From assembly GCA_938002965.1 (NCBI GenBank), contig CALKZY010000018.1, positions 186,001 to 250,000 of the forward strand: a stretch of DNA of 64,000 nt. Reading direction: 5' to 3'. Origin of the DNA: an uncultured Acidimicrobiales bacterium. GTDB lineage: Bacteria > Actinomycetota > Acidimicrobiia > Acidimicrobiales > SZUA-35. This document shows positions 8,311-18,600 of this stretch, piece after piece. Below the pieces are notes generated by a model. The model made no database searches. It saw only the letters and a list, made by a program, of their open reading frames with translations, and had not been told where the DNA came from. Positions within the stretch are counted from its first letter, which is position 1. Each line of letters opens with the position of its first letter. The translations under genes and the position numbers were made by a program.

Positions 8311-10365
8311 GTGAACTCACGTGACATCGAGATTACCTGGCTGGGGAATACCGTCCGTTTTGATATGGACAGTTCACCCGTGGTGATCGGTCGTTCATCG
8401 GCTTCGTCGATCATGATTCCCGACGGGATTGTTTCGCGCCGCCATTTAGTCTTGACATGGACCGGAGAGCGTTGGGACGTCGAGGACGTGTCGACTCATG
8501 GCACCTTCGATCCGATAGGCGTAAAGCTCTCGCGCACCTGGGTCATCGGCTCCGACGGCGCAGTTCGACTCGGCAGCGGAGACGGCACCGAAATCTACTT
8601 TAGGTTGGTTTCGGCTGATGCCCCGCCGCCTATTGACGAGTCGGCGTACGGACCCAAGACCGTTGTGGATTACAGTCCGCCGCCTCGCCCCCGAAGCAGC
8701 GACGGCATGCTGGTGATCCCGGACGAGTCGGTTGTTGACGAGGCCGATCGGGTCGACATTGTCTCGGCCTCGGATCAGCCGTCAGCGCTTCCTGTCGATT
8801 CTCCTGCCATGGCTCAATCGAGTCTTGCCGACTCCCCCGCGGGGGCAAATTCGAACCTTGCCGGGGCTCCCGAATTTCCGCAACCAAACCTGGCCGACCC
8901 CCCAGCCCACGTCGGTGGTGGGCTCGCCCCCGCACCTTCAGCCCACAGCGAGTTGGATGGCCCCTCCATGGTCGACGGCCCGGCCTCTGTGGACGGCCTA
9001 GCCCCTGTGGACGGAACTGTGGTAATGGACGGCCCGGCCGACGGGTCCCAGCTCGTTGATCCGCTGCCCTCGACCCCTGAACCGGAGCTGGATCTGCGCG
9101 GCCCCAACCCGTCTGTAGACCTGAGCGGTTCCGGAGGCCTGGCGTTTCCGCCCCCACCTGATGGCATGTCCGACGACGGCGATCTCCCCAACCCGGCAGA
9201 GACCTTTGTCGAATCGTCCACTCTGCGGCTGCATGTTGACGGCGAGGACTACCTGTTCTTGCCCGGCGTAGAGATCACGATCGGTCGAGATCCAAGCTGC
9301 ACGGTTGTGGTCGATGAGCATCACACCCTGGTGTCACGAAAGCACCTTCGGGTTGTGCATCAGAGTGGCCGCTGGTGGTTCGAGGACATCTCATCGAAGG
9401 GGAGCTACGTCGACGGGCGCGCCTTGTCGGGCCCCTACAAGGCCGAAGGTGCCTTTGTTGTCGAGCTTGGCGATCGAGTTGGAGGAACGCCACTGCGGGT
9501 CGTAACCTCCGGCGAACACAAGGCCCCGCGCAACGTCGCCGCCATCGCCGTGGCCGCCATTGCCGGTGTTGCCCTTCTACTCGTCAGCTTTCTCGCCTGG
9601 TTGATGTTCCGTGGCGGGGCCGACGAGGCGGCAACTCTTGACGACGCCAAGCAGTCAACCGTCATGCTTCTGGCCGGAAACGGGCGAGGATCGGGCTTCT
9701 TTGTTTCTGACTCGTTGATCTTGACAAACCAGCACGTTGCCGCTCTGGCCGACCAGCTGGTCGTGGCGGTGTCGGAAGAATCCGATGAGCCAGCGCAAAT
9801 TCGCTACATCGCTCAGTTGGTTGAGAGCCACCCGTTCCTGGACCTGGCGGTCCTGAGAGTCACCAACAGCGCTCAAGTCAACGAGAGCGGCACCGTCGAC
9901 ATTGGATCGGAGATCGAATCTCTCGACGTGCCAACCCTCGACATCGGCTCATCCGGCGACGTAACGCTGGGTGACGCCATCTTCAGCACCGGTTTCCCCG
10001 GTCGTCTGGCTGTGGCCAGTACCGACGACAGCGGACAACTGCGACTGTCACCGGTTTCAACCAGTCGTGGAGAAGCCGCGAGCTTCACCATTTGGCCGGG
10101 CTGTTCCAATCCTGAATTCGAAAACTTCATCCCGGTCGACGCCCCGGAGGGCGTGACCTGTGACCCTGATGGCGACGTCAATCGAGGTGTCCTCATTGCG
10201 TCGTTCGTCAGCGGAGAGGGAGCCTCGGGTAGCCCGGTTGTCCACGACGGGAAGGTAGTGGCCGTCGTGTTCGCCGGCGAACGGACAGAGCCCAATGTGT
10301 CTCGCAGCATCACCAGCGAGGCGTTTGACGGCTGGCTGGACGAAGTGTTGGCGACCGAGGAGTAG
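8311..10365 (+). CDS. Dual FHA-domain transmembrane trypsin-like serine protease
   Basis: FHA-like blocks VVIGRSSASSIMIPDGIVSRRHLV and ITIGRDPSCTVVVDEHHTLVSRKHL..SSKGSYVDGR; TM IAVAAIAGVALLLVSFLAWLMF; protease motifs ILTNQHVAAL, HPFLDLAVLRV, GASGSPVVHDGKVVAV. Confidence 0.9.
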   Translation: MNSRDIEITWLGNTVRFDMDSSPVVIGRSSASSIMIPDGIVSRRHLVLTWTGERWDVEDVSTHGTFDPIGVKLSRTWVIGSDGAVRLGSGDGTEIYFRLVSADAPPPIDESAYGPKTVVDYSPPPRPRSSDGMLVIPDESVVDEADRVDIVSASDQPSALPVDSPAMAQSSLADSPAGANSNLAGAPEFPQPNLADPPAHVGGGLAPAPSAHSELDGPSMVDGPASVDGLAPVDGTVVMDGPADGSQLVDPLPSTPEPELDLRGPNPSVDLSGSGGLAFPPPPDGMSDDGDLPNPAETFVESSTLRLHVDGEDYLFLPGVEITIGRDPSCTVVVDEHHTLVSRKHLRVVHQSGRWWFEDISSKGSYVDGRALSGPYKAEGAFVVELGDRVGGTPLRVVTSGEHKAPRNVAAIAVAAIAGVALLLVSFLAWLMFRGGADEAATLDDAKQSTVMLLAGNGRGSGFFVSDSLILTNQHVAALADQLVVAVSEESDEPAQIRYIAQLVESHPFLDLAVLRVTNSAQVNESGTVDIGSEIESLDVPTLDIGSSGDVTLGDAIFSTGFPGRLAVASTDDSGQLRLSPVSTSRGEAASFTIWPGCSNPEFENFIPVDAPEGVTCDPDGDVNRGVLIASFVSGEGASGSPVVHDGKVVAVVFAGERTEPNVSRSITSEAFDGWLDEVLATEE

Positions 10366-10523
10366 GGCCCAACGTTCCATGCTGTCGGGAAGATCTCCCT
10401 GATGGCCGGGACGAGAGATCTGCCCCCAATGCTCACTTGTGGTGGCCTTCCGACCCTTCTGGTCGCAGACGATGCAACCTCGGACATTCTTCCGACTACT
10501 ATGGTTCGGAGGCGTAGGACCAT

Positions 10524-12623
10524 GTGTCCCGTAAAGGAGAGATTCTGAACGTTTCTGGCCTCGCTATCGAGGGCCTGGAAGATGTCGTCCAGATTGGGAC
10601 TGGCGGATCATCGCGTGTTTATCGCGCCCGCCAGACAGCATTGGACCGAGTTGTGGCTGTCAAGGTCATCAACGCCAGCCAGGACCCGAGTGTCGCCCGG
10701 CGGTTCGATCGCGAACGCAAAGCCATGGGACGTCTCTCCAGCCACGAGGGAATCGTTCCGGTCTACAGCACCGGTGTCACCGGTACGGGTGAACCGTACC
10801 TGGTCATGCCCTACTACCCCGATGGATCGCTTCAAGATCAGATAGATGCGGGGCCTGTCCCGTGGCAGATCGCTGTTCGCTATGTCGATGTGGCGGCAGA
10901 AACCATCTCAGTCGCTCATGGAGCCGGAATCGTCCACCTGGACATCAAGCCGGCTAACATCCTGCTGACCCCAAGCGGTGCTCCTCGTATTGCTGACTTT
11001 GGTATCGCCAAGCTGACCTCGTCGACGCACACCGCCCGTACGACCGGCACGGCTTTTACCCCGGCGTATAGCGCCCCCGAGACCTTCCTGGACGGCAAAG
11101 CAACGCCTGCCGCCGACGTCTACGGCCTCGGCGCCACCCTCTGGGCGCTGCTTGTTGGCCATCCGCCGTTCCTGGCTCCGGGCGACGATTCAAATCTGAT
11201 GGCTGTCATCGGCCGCGTAGTGAACAATCCGACCGCGCAGATAAACCATCTCGCACCTCAACAGATATGCGAAGTGGTGTACAAAGCGATGGAGAAAAGG
11301 CCCCAGGACCGCTTCGCCAGCGCCTCGGATTTCTCAGCCGCTCTAAAGCAAGCACTCGAGGCCGGGCAGAATACGGCGGCCAACACGCACGCCGCGGCAG
11401 CTCCTGCCCCAGTCCATGCCGGGGCGAGTACCCAGGTGTTCGCCGCCAGCGGCCCGGTTGTCGCATCGGCCCGCACGATGGAACCGGGTCCAGCTACGGT
11501 CCAACCCTACGACGAGCCGGCTCCGGTGTTCGAAACGGCCCCAACGCCCGGCCGAAGCCTTCTGCAGAGTGAAGCAGAAGTTGCACCTCATGCCGTGGCT
11601 TATCGCGAGCCGGTTCAACGCACACCCCTCGTCGATTTCGACCGCTTCAGGTTCGGACCGGCGTTGGTCGGGCTAATTGCCCTGCTTGGCATGGGAATGC
11701 TGGTGGCGTGGGCACTGAACCGACCGGCGTCAGATGATCTGGCTACCAGCGAGTCCGCTGTCCCAGCGGCTCCATCTGTCACGACGACAACCGAGGCTGT
11801 TCCTGCGGTCGAACCTTCGGTAAATACCCTGATCGGAAGCGGATTCGGAAACGAGTCCGGGACTGCCGACGAAGACTCTACGTCAACAACGGCCACTACT
11901 GTCGAACCTACCACCACGGCAACAACTGAGGTGGAACAGTCGAGTTCAACGGAAACTACCGAGACCACGGTCGAAGAGACGACAACTACGTCCGAAGACA
12001 ACACGACGACCACCGAAGAGACGACCACCACGTCTACGTCTGAGCCACAGGGTGAGCTGCAGGCGCCGGAGGGCGTCGACGCCCAGATGGACGGCACCTC
12101 GGTTCAGTTGACTTGGACCGCACCCACTTCTGGGCCGGCTCCTGAGTCCTATGTCGTGTATCGCGACGGTGAGCCTGTGGCCAACGTCGATAGCTCGCCC
12201 TACTCCGATGACGATGTCCCGCTGGGTGAGCGGTCATACCGCATCGGCTCGGTCAGTGAGGGCCCGGACGCAGTCACCGTACTGTCCAGCGCCGTACGCA
12301 TTGTCGTCGTTGAACAGCCGGTGGAGGAGTTCGCCATCACGGTGACAGTTCTTCGGGTAACCAGCGGTGCCATAACGCTCGAGATCACGGGCAACCAGTG
12401 TGTGTCCGCTTACCGGGTTGGCTACATGGTGACACCGGAACCGGGTGAGCCCGGGGCTCCGCTCGGACCGGTCGTTGAAGACGGCCTTCCATGTCCCGGC
12501 CAGCCGATTCGGATAGCGGGCCTCGATGCCGACACGTCGTATGACATTTCGGTAACGGCACTGAACGAGCTGGGCGAAAGCGCAACGTACCCGCTCCCGA
12601 CGCCCGTGATCACCCAGCCGTAG
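10524..12623 (+). CDS. Membrane Ser/Thr protein kinase with Thr-rich linker and fibronectin type III-like ectodomain
   Basis: GTG start; IGTGGSSRVYRA, VAVKVI, GIVHLDIKPANILLT, IADFGIAKL, YSAPETF, DVYGLGATLWALLVGHPPF; TM VGLIALLGMGMLVAWAL; two FN3-like segments. Confidence 0.93.
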   Translation: MSRKGEILNVSGLAIEGLEDVVQIGTGGSSRVYRARQTALDRVVAVKVINASQDPSVARRFDRERKAMGRLSSHEGIVPVYSTGVTGTGEPYLVMPYYPDGSLQDQIDAGPVPWQIAVRYVDVAAETISVAHGAGIVHLDIKPANILLTPSGAPRIADFGIAKLTSSTHTARTTGTAFTPAYSAPETFLDGKATPAADVYGLGATLWALLVGHPPFLAPGDDSNLMAVIGRVVNNPTAQINHLAPQQICEVVYKAMEKRPQDRFASASDFSAALKQALEAGQNTAANTHAAAAPAPVHAGASTQVFAASGPVVASARTMEPGPATVQPYDEPAPVFETAPTPGRSLLQSEAEVAPHAVAYREPVQRTPLVDFDRFRFGPALVGLIALLGMGMLVAWALNRPASDDLATSESAVPAAPSVTTTTEAVPAVEPSVNTLIGSGFGNESGTADEDSTSTTATTVEPTTTATTEVEQSSSTETTETTVEETTTTSEDNTTTTEETTTTSTSEPQGELQAPEGVDAQMDGTSVQLTWTAPTSGPAPESYVVYRDGEPVANVDSSPYSDDDVPLGERSYRIGSVSEGPDAVTVLSSAVRIVVVEQPVEEFAITVTVLRVTSGAITLEITGNQCVSAYRVGYMVTPEPGEPGAPLGPVVEDGLPCPGQPIRIAGLDADTSYDISVTALNELGESATYPLPTPVITQP

Positions 12624-12776
12624 GCACAATCACCCGCTCGATGCTGGCTCATCCATGATGCATCAAGCTCACTTTGTTTGCGTTTCCGTTTAGGTCCTGT
12701 ACAGCGCCTCAAACCTGCCAGTACAGTCGTTTTTGCAGCGATATTTTTGCAGTGCTTATTGGGAACTGGGTAGAAG

Positions 12777-13343
12777 GTGAGTCACTCTATGGGATCAACC
12801 ACGGCCGACGTCGAATTCTGTGAACACGACGAAGTCCCGGCAGCATGTCTTGAATGTCTGGCAATGCCGAAGAAAGTGATCCCTCGACCACCAAGCACTC
12901 CACGTGCCACGAAGAACCCGAGTTCGGCCAATGACAAGATCTCGCCTCTAGCTGGCGACCTCGACATGTCAATGCCCGTCCAAGACGTTGACAAGGCGAT
13001 CGGACTCCCAGAGCTGCCGACACGGGTATTCCCTCACTACCTCCGACGAGGCGGCTGGATCTACCTTCGGACCGGCGAGAAGCTTCAAGCCCGAGTCAAG
13101 GCTGTAAAGGTCATCTGGCAGGACGATCGCTCGGACCTCGCCGATCCCGATCGCCAGCTCGGTTCCGGGATTGCCATTAAGGTGGATCCGCAGACATGGG
13201 GCCCGGTTGACATCCCGCTGGGCGATCTGGCAGATCGTCAGCAAGACGGGTTCCGTTATCTCATGACCAACTCGGACGATTCGGTAACCCACTACCTCGG
13301 TGGTCGGCCCGTTTCAACCGACTCCAATATCGATCTTCGCTAG
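12777..13343 (+). CDS. Hypothetical protein with N-terminal CxHx6CxxC zinc-ribbon-like motif
   Basis: GTG start; VEFCEHDEVPAACLECLAMPKK; C-terminal part LPTRVFPHYLRRGGWIYLRTGEKLQARVKAVKVIWQDD. Co-directional and lying between two kinase-like genes. Confidence 0.7.
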   Translation: MSHSMGSTTADVEFCEHDEVPAACLECLAMPKKVIPRPPSTPRATKNPSSANDKISPLAGDLDMSMPVQDVDKAIGLPELPTRVFPHYLRRGGWIYLRTGEKLQARVKAVKVIWQDDRSDLADPDRQLGSGIAIKVDPQTWGPVDIPLGDLADRQQDGFRYLMTNSDDSVTHYLGGRPVSTDSNIDLR

Positions 13344-13598
13344 ACCGGTTGGCCTCGGCCAGAAGTCTACTGCTCAGCCTCCGTCTCGCTAGCGCATCGT
13401 AGCTCAGACTCCCTCCGAGCGGGCTTATTCGAGCGCTCTACGGGGAGCCATTCGTTCTGGTGACGCCGCCTGCACCTCGGGTGGCGTCCCGACGCGTCTG
13501 GCCCCGGCATTTCGGGTAGAATAATGTTGCTGTTGCGTGATTCGGCTGGCTGCAGGTAGTAGCTCATGTAGAAGCAGGCGTGCTTCGACACCAGTGTT

Positions 13599-15398
13599 GT
13601 GGAATCCGGCAGGCGGAAGGTTCCAAGCGTGGCGACCACCACAAGATTTGATATCCCGGGCTACGAGGTGGTACGCCTGCTCGATGAGCTTCGAAACCCC
13701 GTGTATGAAGTTCGCCGCATGCCGTCGGAGGACGTTTTCGTCGCAAAGATCGTCGGCGACGAGTACGAGCCTCACTTGCCCGGCCAGCGGGCCAAGGTGG
13801 CTCGCAGAATCAGTCGCATTGTTGGCACCACAGTCGGCTGGGTTCGAATCGATGACCACGGCCCTACTGCCGACGGTCAGACTTACGTTGTCTCTCCCCT
13901 GTTCGAACGAGGCAGTCTCGCCGATCTATTGGACGACGGTGACCCCACCCCCTGGGCCGATGCCGTTCGTTGGATAGCCGGCGCCTCACTATCGGTTGGA
14001 AACCTTCACGCCGAGGGCGTTGCCCTCGGCTTCTTGCGGCCGTCCTCAATTCTTCTGTCGGATGAGAACGAAGCACTGGTTGCCATCTACGGGTTGGCCA
14101 GCCGCCGCTTCGATGATGGAACGTTCCGATTCGAGGCTCCTGAGGTTGTCGACGGACACCCGCCCGACACTCCCAGTGACACCTACTCGTTGGCCCTCAT
14201 CTTGGCCACTCTTCTTATCGGTCGAACACCGGCGTTCGGCGAATCACTCGATGAGTACATAAGCAACCTGGGGCACAAGTGTCCGGAGCCAATCAGGGTC
14301 GTCATCACTAAGTCGTTGAGCTCCGACCCCGGGGCCCGCCATGCCACCGGGGCTGACTTTGCCTACAGCCTGCGAGGCACCACCGAGGAGATCCTCGCAG
14401 CCGAGTACACGGAACTAACCGTCACAACGCACTTTGACGAACAGGAACTGGCGCAGCATCTTCGCCAGTCCAGAGGTGCTCCTACGCCACCTCGGCTGCC
14501 GCCCGCCACTGAGGACCCGACGACGGTTCACCCGACGAGCCCAGGTGAGCAGACGGGTCCCTTAGCCGACCTGTTCGAGATGGCCTCGGTCACCGCCCCA
14601 ATCGACGCGTCGATTCTCAACGAGATTACGGATGCGGCCGAGAAGGCGAACGATGGCGGGACCGAAATCGCTGGGATAAGCGCCGACGAAGCCCTGGCCG
14701 AGCTCGACGAACTGATCGCGGATACGACCGACAACCCTTTTGACGTGCCGTCCATTGACGCCCCTGCCGAATCGTTGGCAGCGGCCTCCGATGAGCTTGA
14801 ATCGTCACATGAAGGTTCGTCTGACGAGACCGAGGATCGCCACGACGACAACGTTCCCTTTATTGCATCTCCCACTGCCGGGGCTAGGACTCAAACCGCC
14901 TCCCCTGACCGGATGCAAAACGTCGCGGTGCGAGTCGAGAACTTCTGGTTCGCAAACCGCCGATCGATCGCGTCGACATTAACCGCACTCGCTGTAGGGG
15001 CAATTGGAGCGGTAGCGATTGTTCTCGCTTTCCGAAGCTACCAGGATGGTCAAACAGCGGCCGTTGAAGGTGCACCGCCGCCGACAACCGAGCCTGTGGT
15101 GATGGCCAATCTCAACAACGATGTGGTATTCATCACCGAACCTCCTCAGACAAATACCACGACGACTACTGCCCCGCCCAGGCGCCGCACCACTACCTCA
15201 GCGGCACCGTCCTCCACCACCGGCACAACGGCAAAGCCTGCCGACGACAAGAAGGCGAAGCCTGACGACGAGGATGATACACCAGCGACGACAGAGGCCG
15301 CCCCTAGCCGATCATCAGCGGTGACGGTCACCGTCACGATTCCACCTGACGTTGACGAGGAGAACGGAAACCGACGGCGCCGGGGCCGAAATCCCTAG
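13599..15398 (+). CDS. Membrane protein with Ser/Thr kinase-like (predicted pseudokinase) domain
   Basis: Kinase-like layout (VFVAKIV; SLADLLDDG; LHAEGVALGFLRPSSILL; APEVVDGHPPDTPSDTYSLALILATLLIGRTP) but HRD and DFG aspartates are replaced (ALGFLRPSS; AIYGLAS). TM STLTALAVGAIGAVAIVLAF and Thr-rich tail. Confidence 0.85.
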   Translation: MESGRRKVPSVATTTRFDIPGYEVVRLLDELRNPVYEVRRMPSEDVFVAKIVGDEYEPHLPGQRAKVARRISRIVGTTVGWVRIDDHGPTADGQTYVVSPLFERGSLADLLDDGDPTPWADAVRWIAGASLSVGNLHAEGVALGFLRPSSILLSDENEALVAIYGLASRRFDDGTFRFEAPEVVDGHPPDTPSDTYSLALILATLLIGRTPAFGESLDEYISNLGHKCPEPIRVVITKSLSSDPGARHATGADFAYSLRGTTEEILAAEYTELTVTTHFDEQELAQHLRQSRGAPTPPRLPPATEDPTTVHPTSPGEQTGPLADLFEMASVTAPIDASILNEITDAAEKANDGGTEIAGISADEALAELDELIADTTDNPFDVPSIDAPAESLAAASDELESSHEGSSDETEDRHDDNVPFIASPTAGARTQTASPDRMQNVAVRVENFWFANRRSIASTLTALAVGAIGAVAIVLAFRSYQDGQTAAVEGAPPPTTEPVVMANLNNDVVFITEPPQTNTTTTTAPPRRRTTTSAAPSSTTGTTAKPADDKKAKPDDEDDTPATTEAAPSRSSAVTVTVTIPPDVDEENGNRRRRGRNP

Positions 15399-15586
15399 CC
15401 AGACCAGCTTGCGACACCGGCAAAGGCGTTTCGACTACATCCTGTTACCAAACCGATACGGAATGATTGTTTCCCAGCCCCCACGACAGAGGTAAGCTGA
15501 CACAGCTCCCCAGCAATTTGGCGGTACGGACGGTGACTGGGAGAATTTGAACCGTTCGGGTTACTCTAACTGAGCCTCAAAGATCG

Positions 15587-15621
15587 GGGCGTGGCCGATG
15601 CGCGGCGGCACGGCCACGCCC
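15587..15621. terminator. Likely (bidirectional) intrinsic terminator between convergent genes
   Basis: GGGCGTGGCC (15587-15596) / GGCCACGCCC (15612-15621), perfect 10-bp stem followed by TTCTGGGTTTT, between convergent genes ending at 15398 and 15652. Confidence 0.6.
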
Positions 15622-15651
15622 TTCTGGGTTTTCATGGCATTCTGCCCGTGT

Positions 15652-18600
15652 TCAACCACCCAATCGGGCCTCGGCCGCATCCAATTTGGCTTCGAGGATC
15701 TCGAGTCGTTCTAGTTTCAGATCCTCGTAGCCTCGGACGTCCATTGCCGCTTCCGCCACGGATGTCGCCCAGTCGATGCTCTCCGGTTGGAGATTGGTGA
15801 TCAGCTTGTCCAAGATGGTGATGTATCGACCAACCACGGCCCGCTCTAGTCGGCGCAGGCGAGCATAGCCAAAGGGGTCAAGCGGGGTTCCTCTCAGAAG
15901 CTTTCCTCTCGCCAGAGTCTTCATGACCGGACCGGCCCAGCGAGCGTTGAGACGAATCTTGTCCGTCATTCCCAGCGCTCGAAGCATCGGCGGGTGGAGT
16001 CGCCAGACGACCTTGGCGTTGGGACCACCCACCGCTGCTGCTGATGCAGCTCCCTCGGGCCCAATCAACAGCCTGGCCACCTCATACTCATCTTTGTAGG
16101 CCATCAGCTTGTGCAAGCCGGACGCAGTAGCCAGGCTGAGTGAGCTTGAGTCGGCGTCGACAGAACGCTCAGCGTCGACCACCCGCCCAAGAACATCGAG
16201 GTAGCGTTCTGCATACTTGATGTTCTGGTACTCAACCAGATCACCGGCCAGAAGTCGCACTCGCTCGGTTTCTTCGGTTGGCAGGGCCAAGTCTTCGATT
16301 ATGCGGTCAAGCCGCTGCGGAACCGGAGCAACAGTAATGTCTCCCTTGGCCAAACCCTGATCGGATGCGACCGCTGCACCAGCTAGACCCGCTACTGCCT
16401 CGATCTCATCAGGATCGCCATACCATGCCCTGCCCAGTCGAAAGGACTCGGTGTTGGCTTCCACCGCTACACCATTGAGAGCGATTGCACGCTCCATAGA
16501 TGCAGGAGAAACCGGTAGGCGCCCAGACTGAACGGCCACTCCGAGCAGGAACACATTGGCCGTGGCCGCGTCGCCGAAAACCGCCCGAGTCATGCCGGCA
16601 GCGTCGACGTACCTGTTCTCATCAACAATCGAGCAGGTTTCGATCCGCTCTCTCATCTCGCCTTGGGTCGGGTATTCGACATCGGGCTTGCCCACCATCT
16701 CACCGGTTGGCGTTGGTGTAGCCGAAGCAATGACTGTCGTCCGGCCCGACGAAGCTGATGCCAGGGTCTTGTCAGATACAGCAACCAACATGTCGAATCC
16801 TACGATTACGTCAGCCTCTCCGGCTCCAATCAGGTTTGAGTCGGATGCCTCATGGGCTGACAGGCGCAGATCGCTGACCACAGGGCCAGCCTTCTGAGAC
16901 AGACCGGTCTGATCCAGGCCGCGCACGACCCAGCCGTCGAACATGGCCGCCGTTCCCAGGATCTGAGAAGCCGTCACCACCCCTGTGCCGCCGATTCCGG
17001 CCATGCGGACATTGACAAGATCAACCTCGACCGCATGCGGCGTCTCCAACGGGTTATTGCCGTGGTCATCGTCGTTCCCAATGAGGTGCTGTAGAGCCGC
17101 TCGTCGATCCGTGGGTTTTCCGGTCGACGAGGACTCCTGCGGCTCCACCGTCATGAAACTGGGACAGTCCCCTTCAAGACACGAGAAGTCGAGGTTGCAC
17201 GACGTCTGATCGATTGTCGTCTTGGGCCCAAGAGCGGTCGACATGGTGTGTACGGACAGGCAATTGCTGACCTCACCGCAGTCCCCGCACGCTTCACAGA
17301 CCCGATGGTTGATCACCACCCGCGACGTTGGTTTGACGGCCAATCCTCGTTTGCGTAACCGCCTAGCCTGAGCGGCACAGGCTTGGTCGTGGATGAGAAG
17401 GGTCACGCCGGGTTGAGTAGCCAAGTACTCCTGGGCCTCAACGATTCTGGTTCGTTTCCAGACCCTTGTGGGCGAACCGCTGGCGTTGCTCGGAAGATCA
17501 ACATCTCGGTACTGCTCCGGGTCATCGGTGGTCACCACCACCTCGGTCACACCGTGGGTGAGAGCGAGGCGGGCGATATCCGCCACTCCCAACTGTCCTT
17601 CGGGATCTTGGCCACCGGTCATGGCTACGGTCCCGTTGTAGAGCAACTTGTAGGTCATCGACACGCCAGCGGCAACCGCAGCCTGTACGGCCAACTGTCC
17701 GGAGTGAAAGAACGTTCCATCACCCAGATTTTGGATGAAGTGATCGTCTTCGACGAATGACTGCATTCCTATCCATTGGGCGCCTTCCGACCCCATGCAG
17801 GTGATGCCGGTAACGTCACCTACCTTCTCCTCATCCATCAAGGTGGCGATACCGCTGCACCCGATCCCGGCGCCGATCATCACACCTTCGGGAGCCTTCG
17901 TGCCCCAGTTGTGGGGGCACCCGGAGCAGAAGTACGGCGTTCTCTGAGTGCTCAACGGAATGAGTACTCGTTCTCGTTTGGTCTCCTCCGGGGTGAGCCG
18001 ATCGCTCAGGCGCTCAGCCAAGTGATGGCGAAGCACCGGAGCAATCTTGTCGGCGGTCAAAAATCCATGCCGGGGCACCAAACCCGGGTCGGTCCCGTCT
18101 CCGGAGCCGAAGATCATCGGCCTGTCGGCAGACGAGTAGAGAAGGTCTTTGATCATCCACTCGAGGGCCGGCCCCTTCTCTTCCAGCACGACGACCTGCG
18201 ACAAGCCTTTGGCGAAGCGCCGTATAGGCTCGGCGGCCAGTGGGAACGGCATCGACAAGCGCATCAGTCGAATCCCGGCCGAAGCCAGGTCTTCCGGCTC
18301 TCCCAGGCCGAGTCTCCTTAGAGCCTCAAGCGTTTCCCGATAGGTGTAGCCAGGGGCAACAATGCCACACCAGGCGTTCGGAGCGTCGACTACGACTTCG
18401 TTCAGATTGTTTGCCTCGCTGTACCGGCGGGCCAGCGGAAGACGTACTTCGATAAGCTCCTGTTCCATCTGATTTGTGAACGGAGCGATCAGATTTCCGT
18501 TGGGGCGAACAACGGTTCCAGGTTGTCTGGGGTCTGCAGCGCTCAGCTCGGGCACAACCATCGTTCCGGTTGGGCTCAGCTCTACCGTGCCCGTTCCGTC

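Noticed and set aside
13390-13465. tRNA-like stretch on the minus strand (GAGCGGGCTTATTCGAGCGCTC region)
   Set aside because: An anticodon-arm-like hairpin is present but there is no paired acceptor stem or T-loop GTTCRA.
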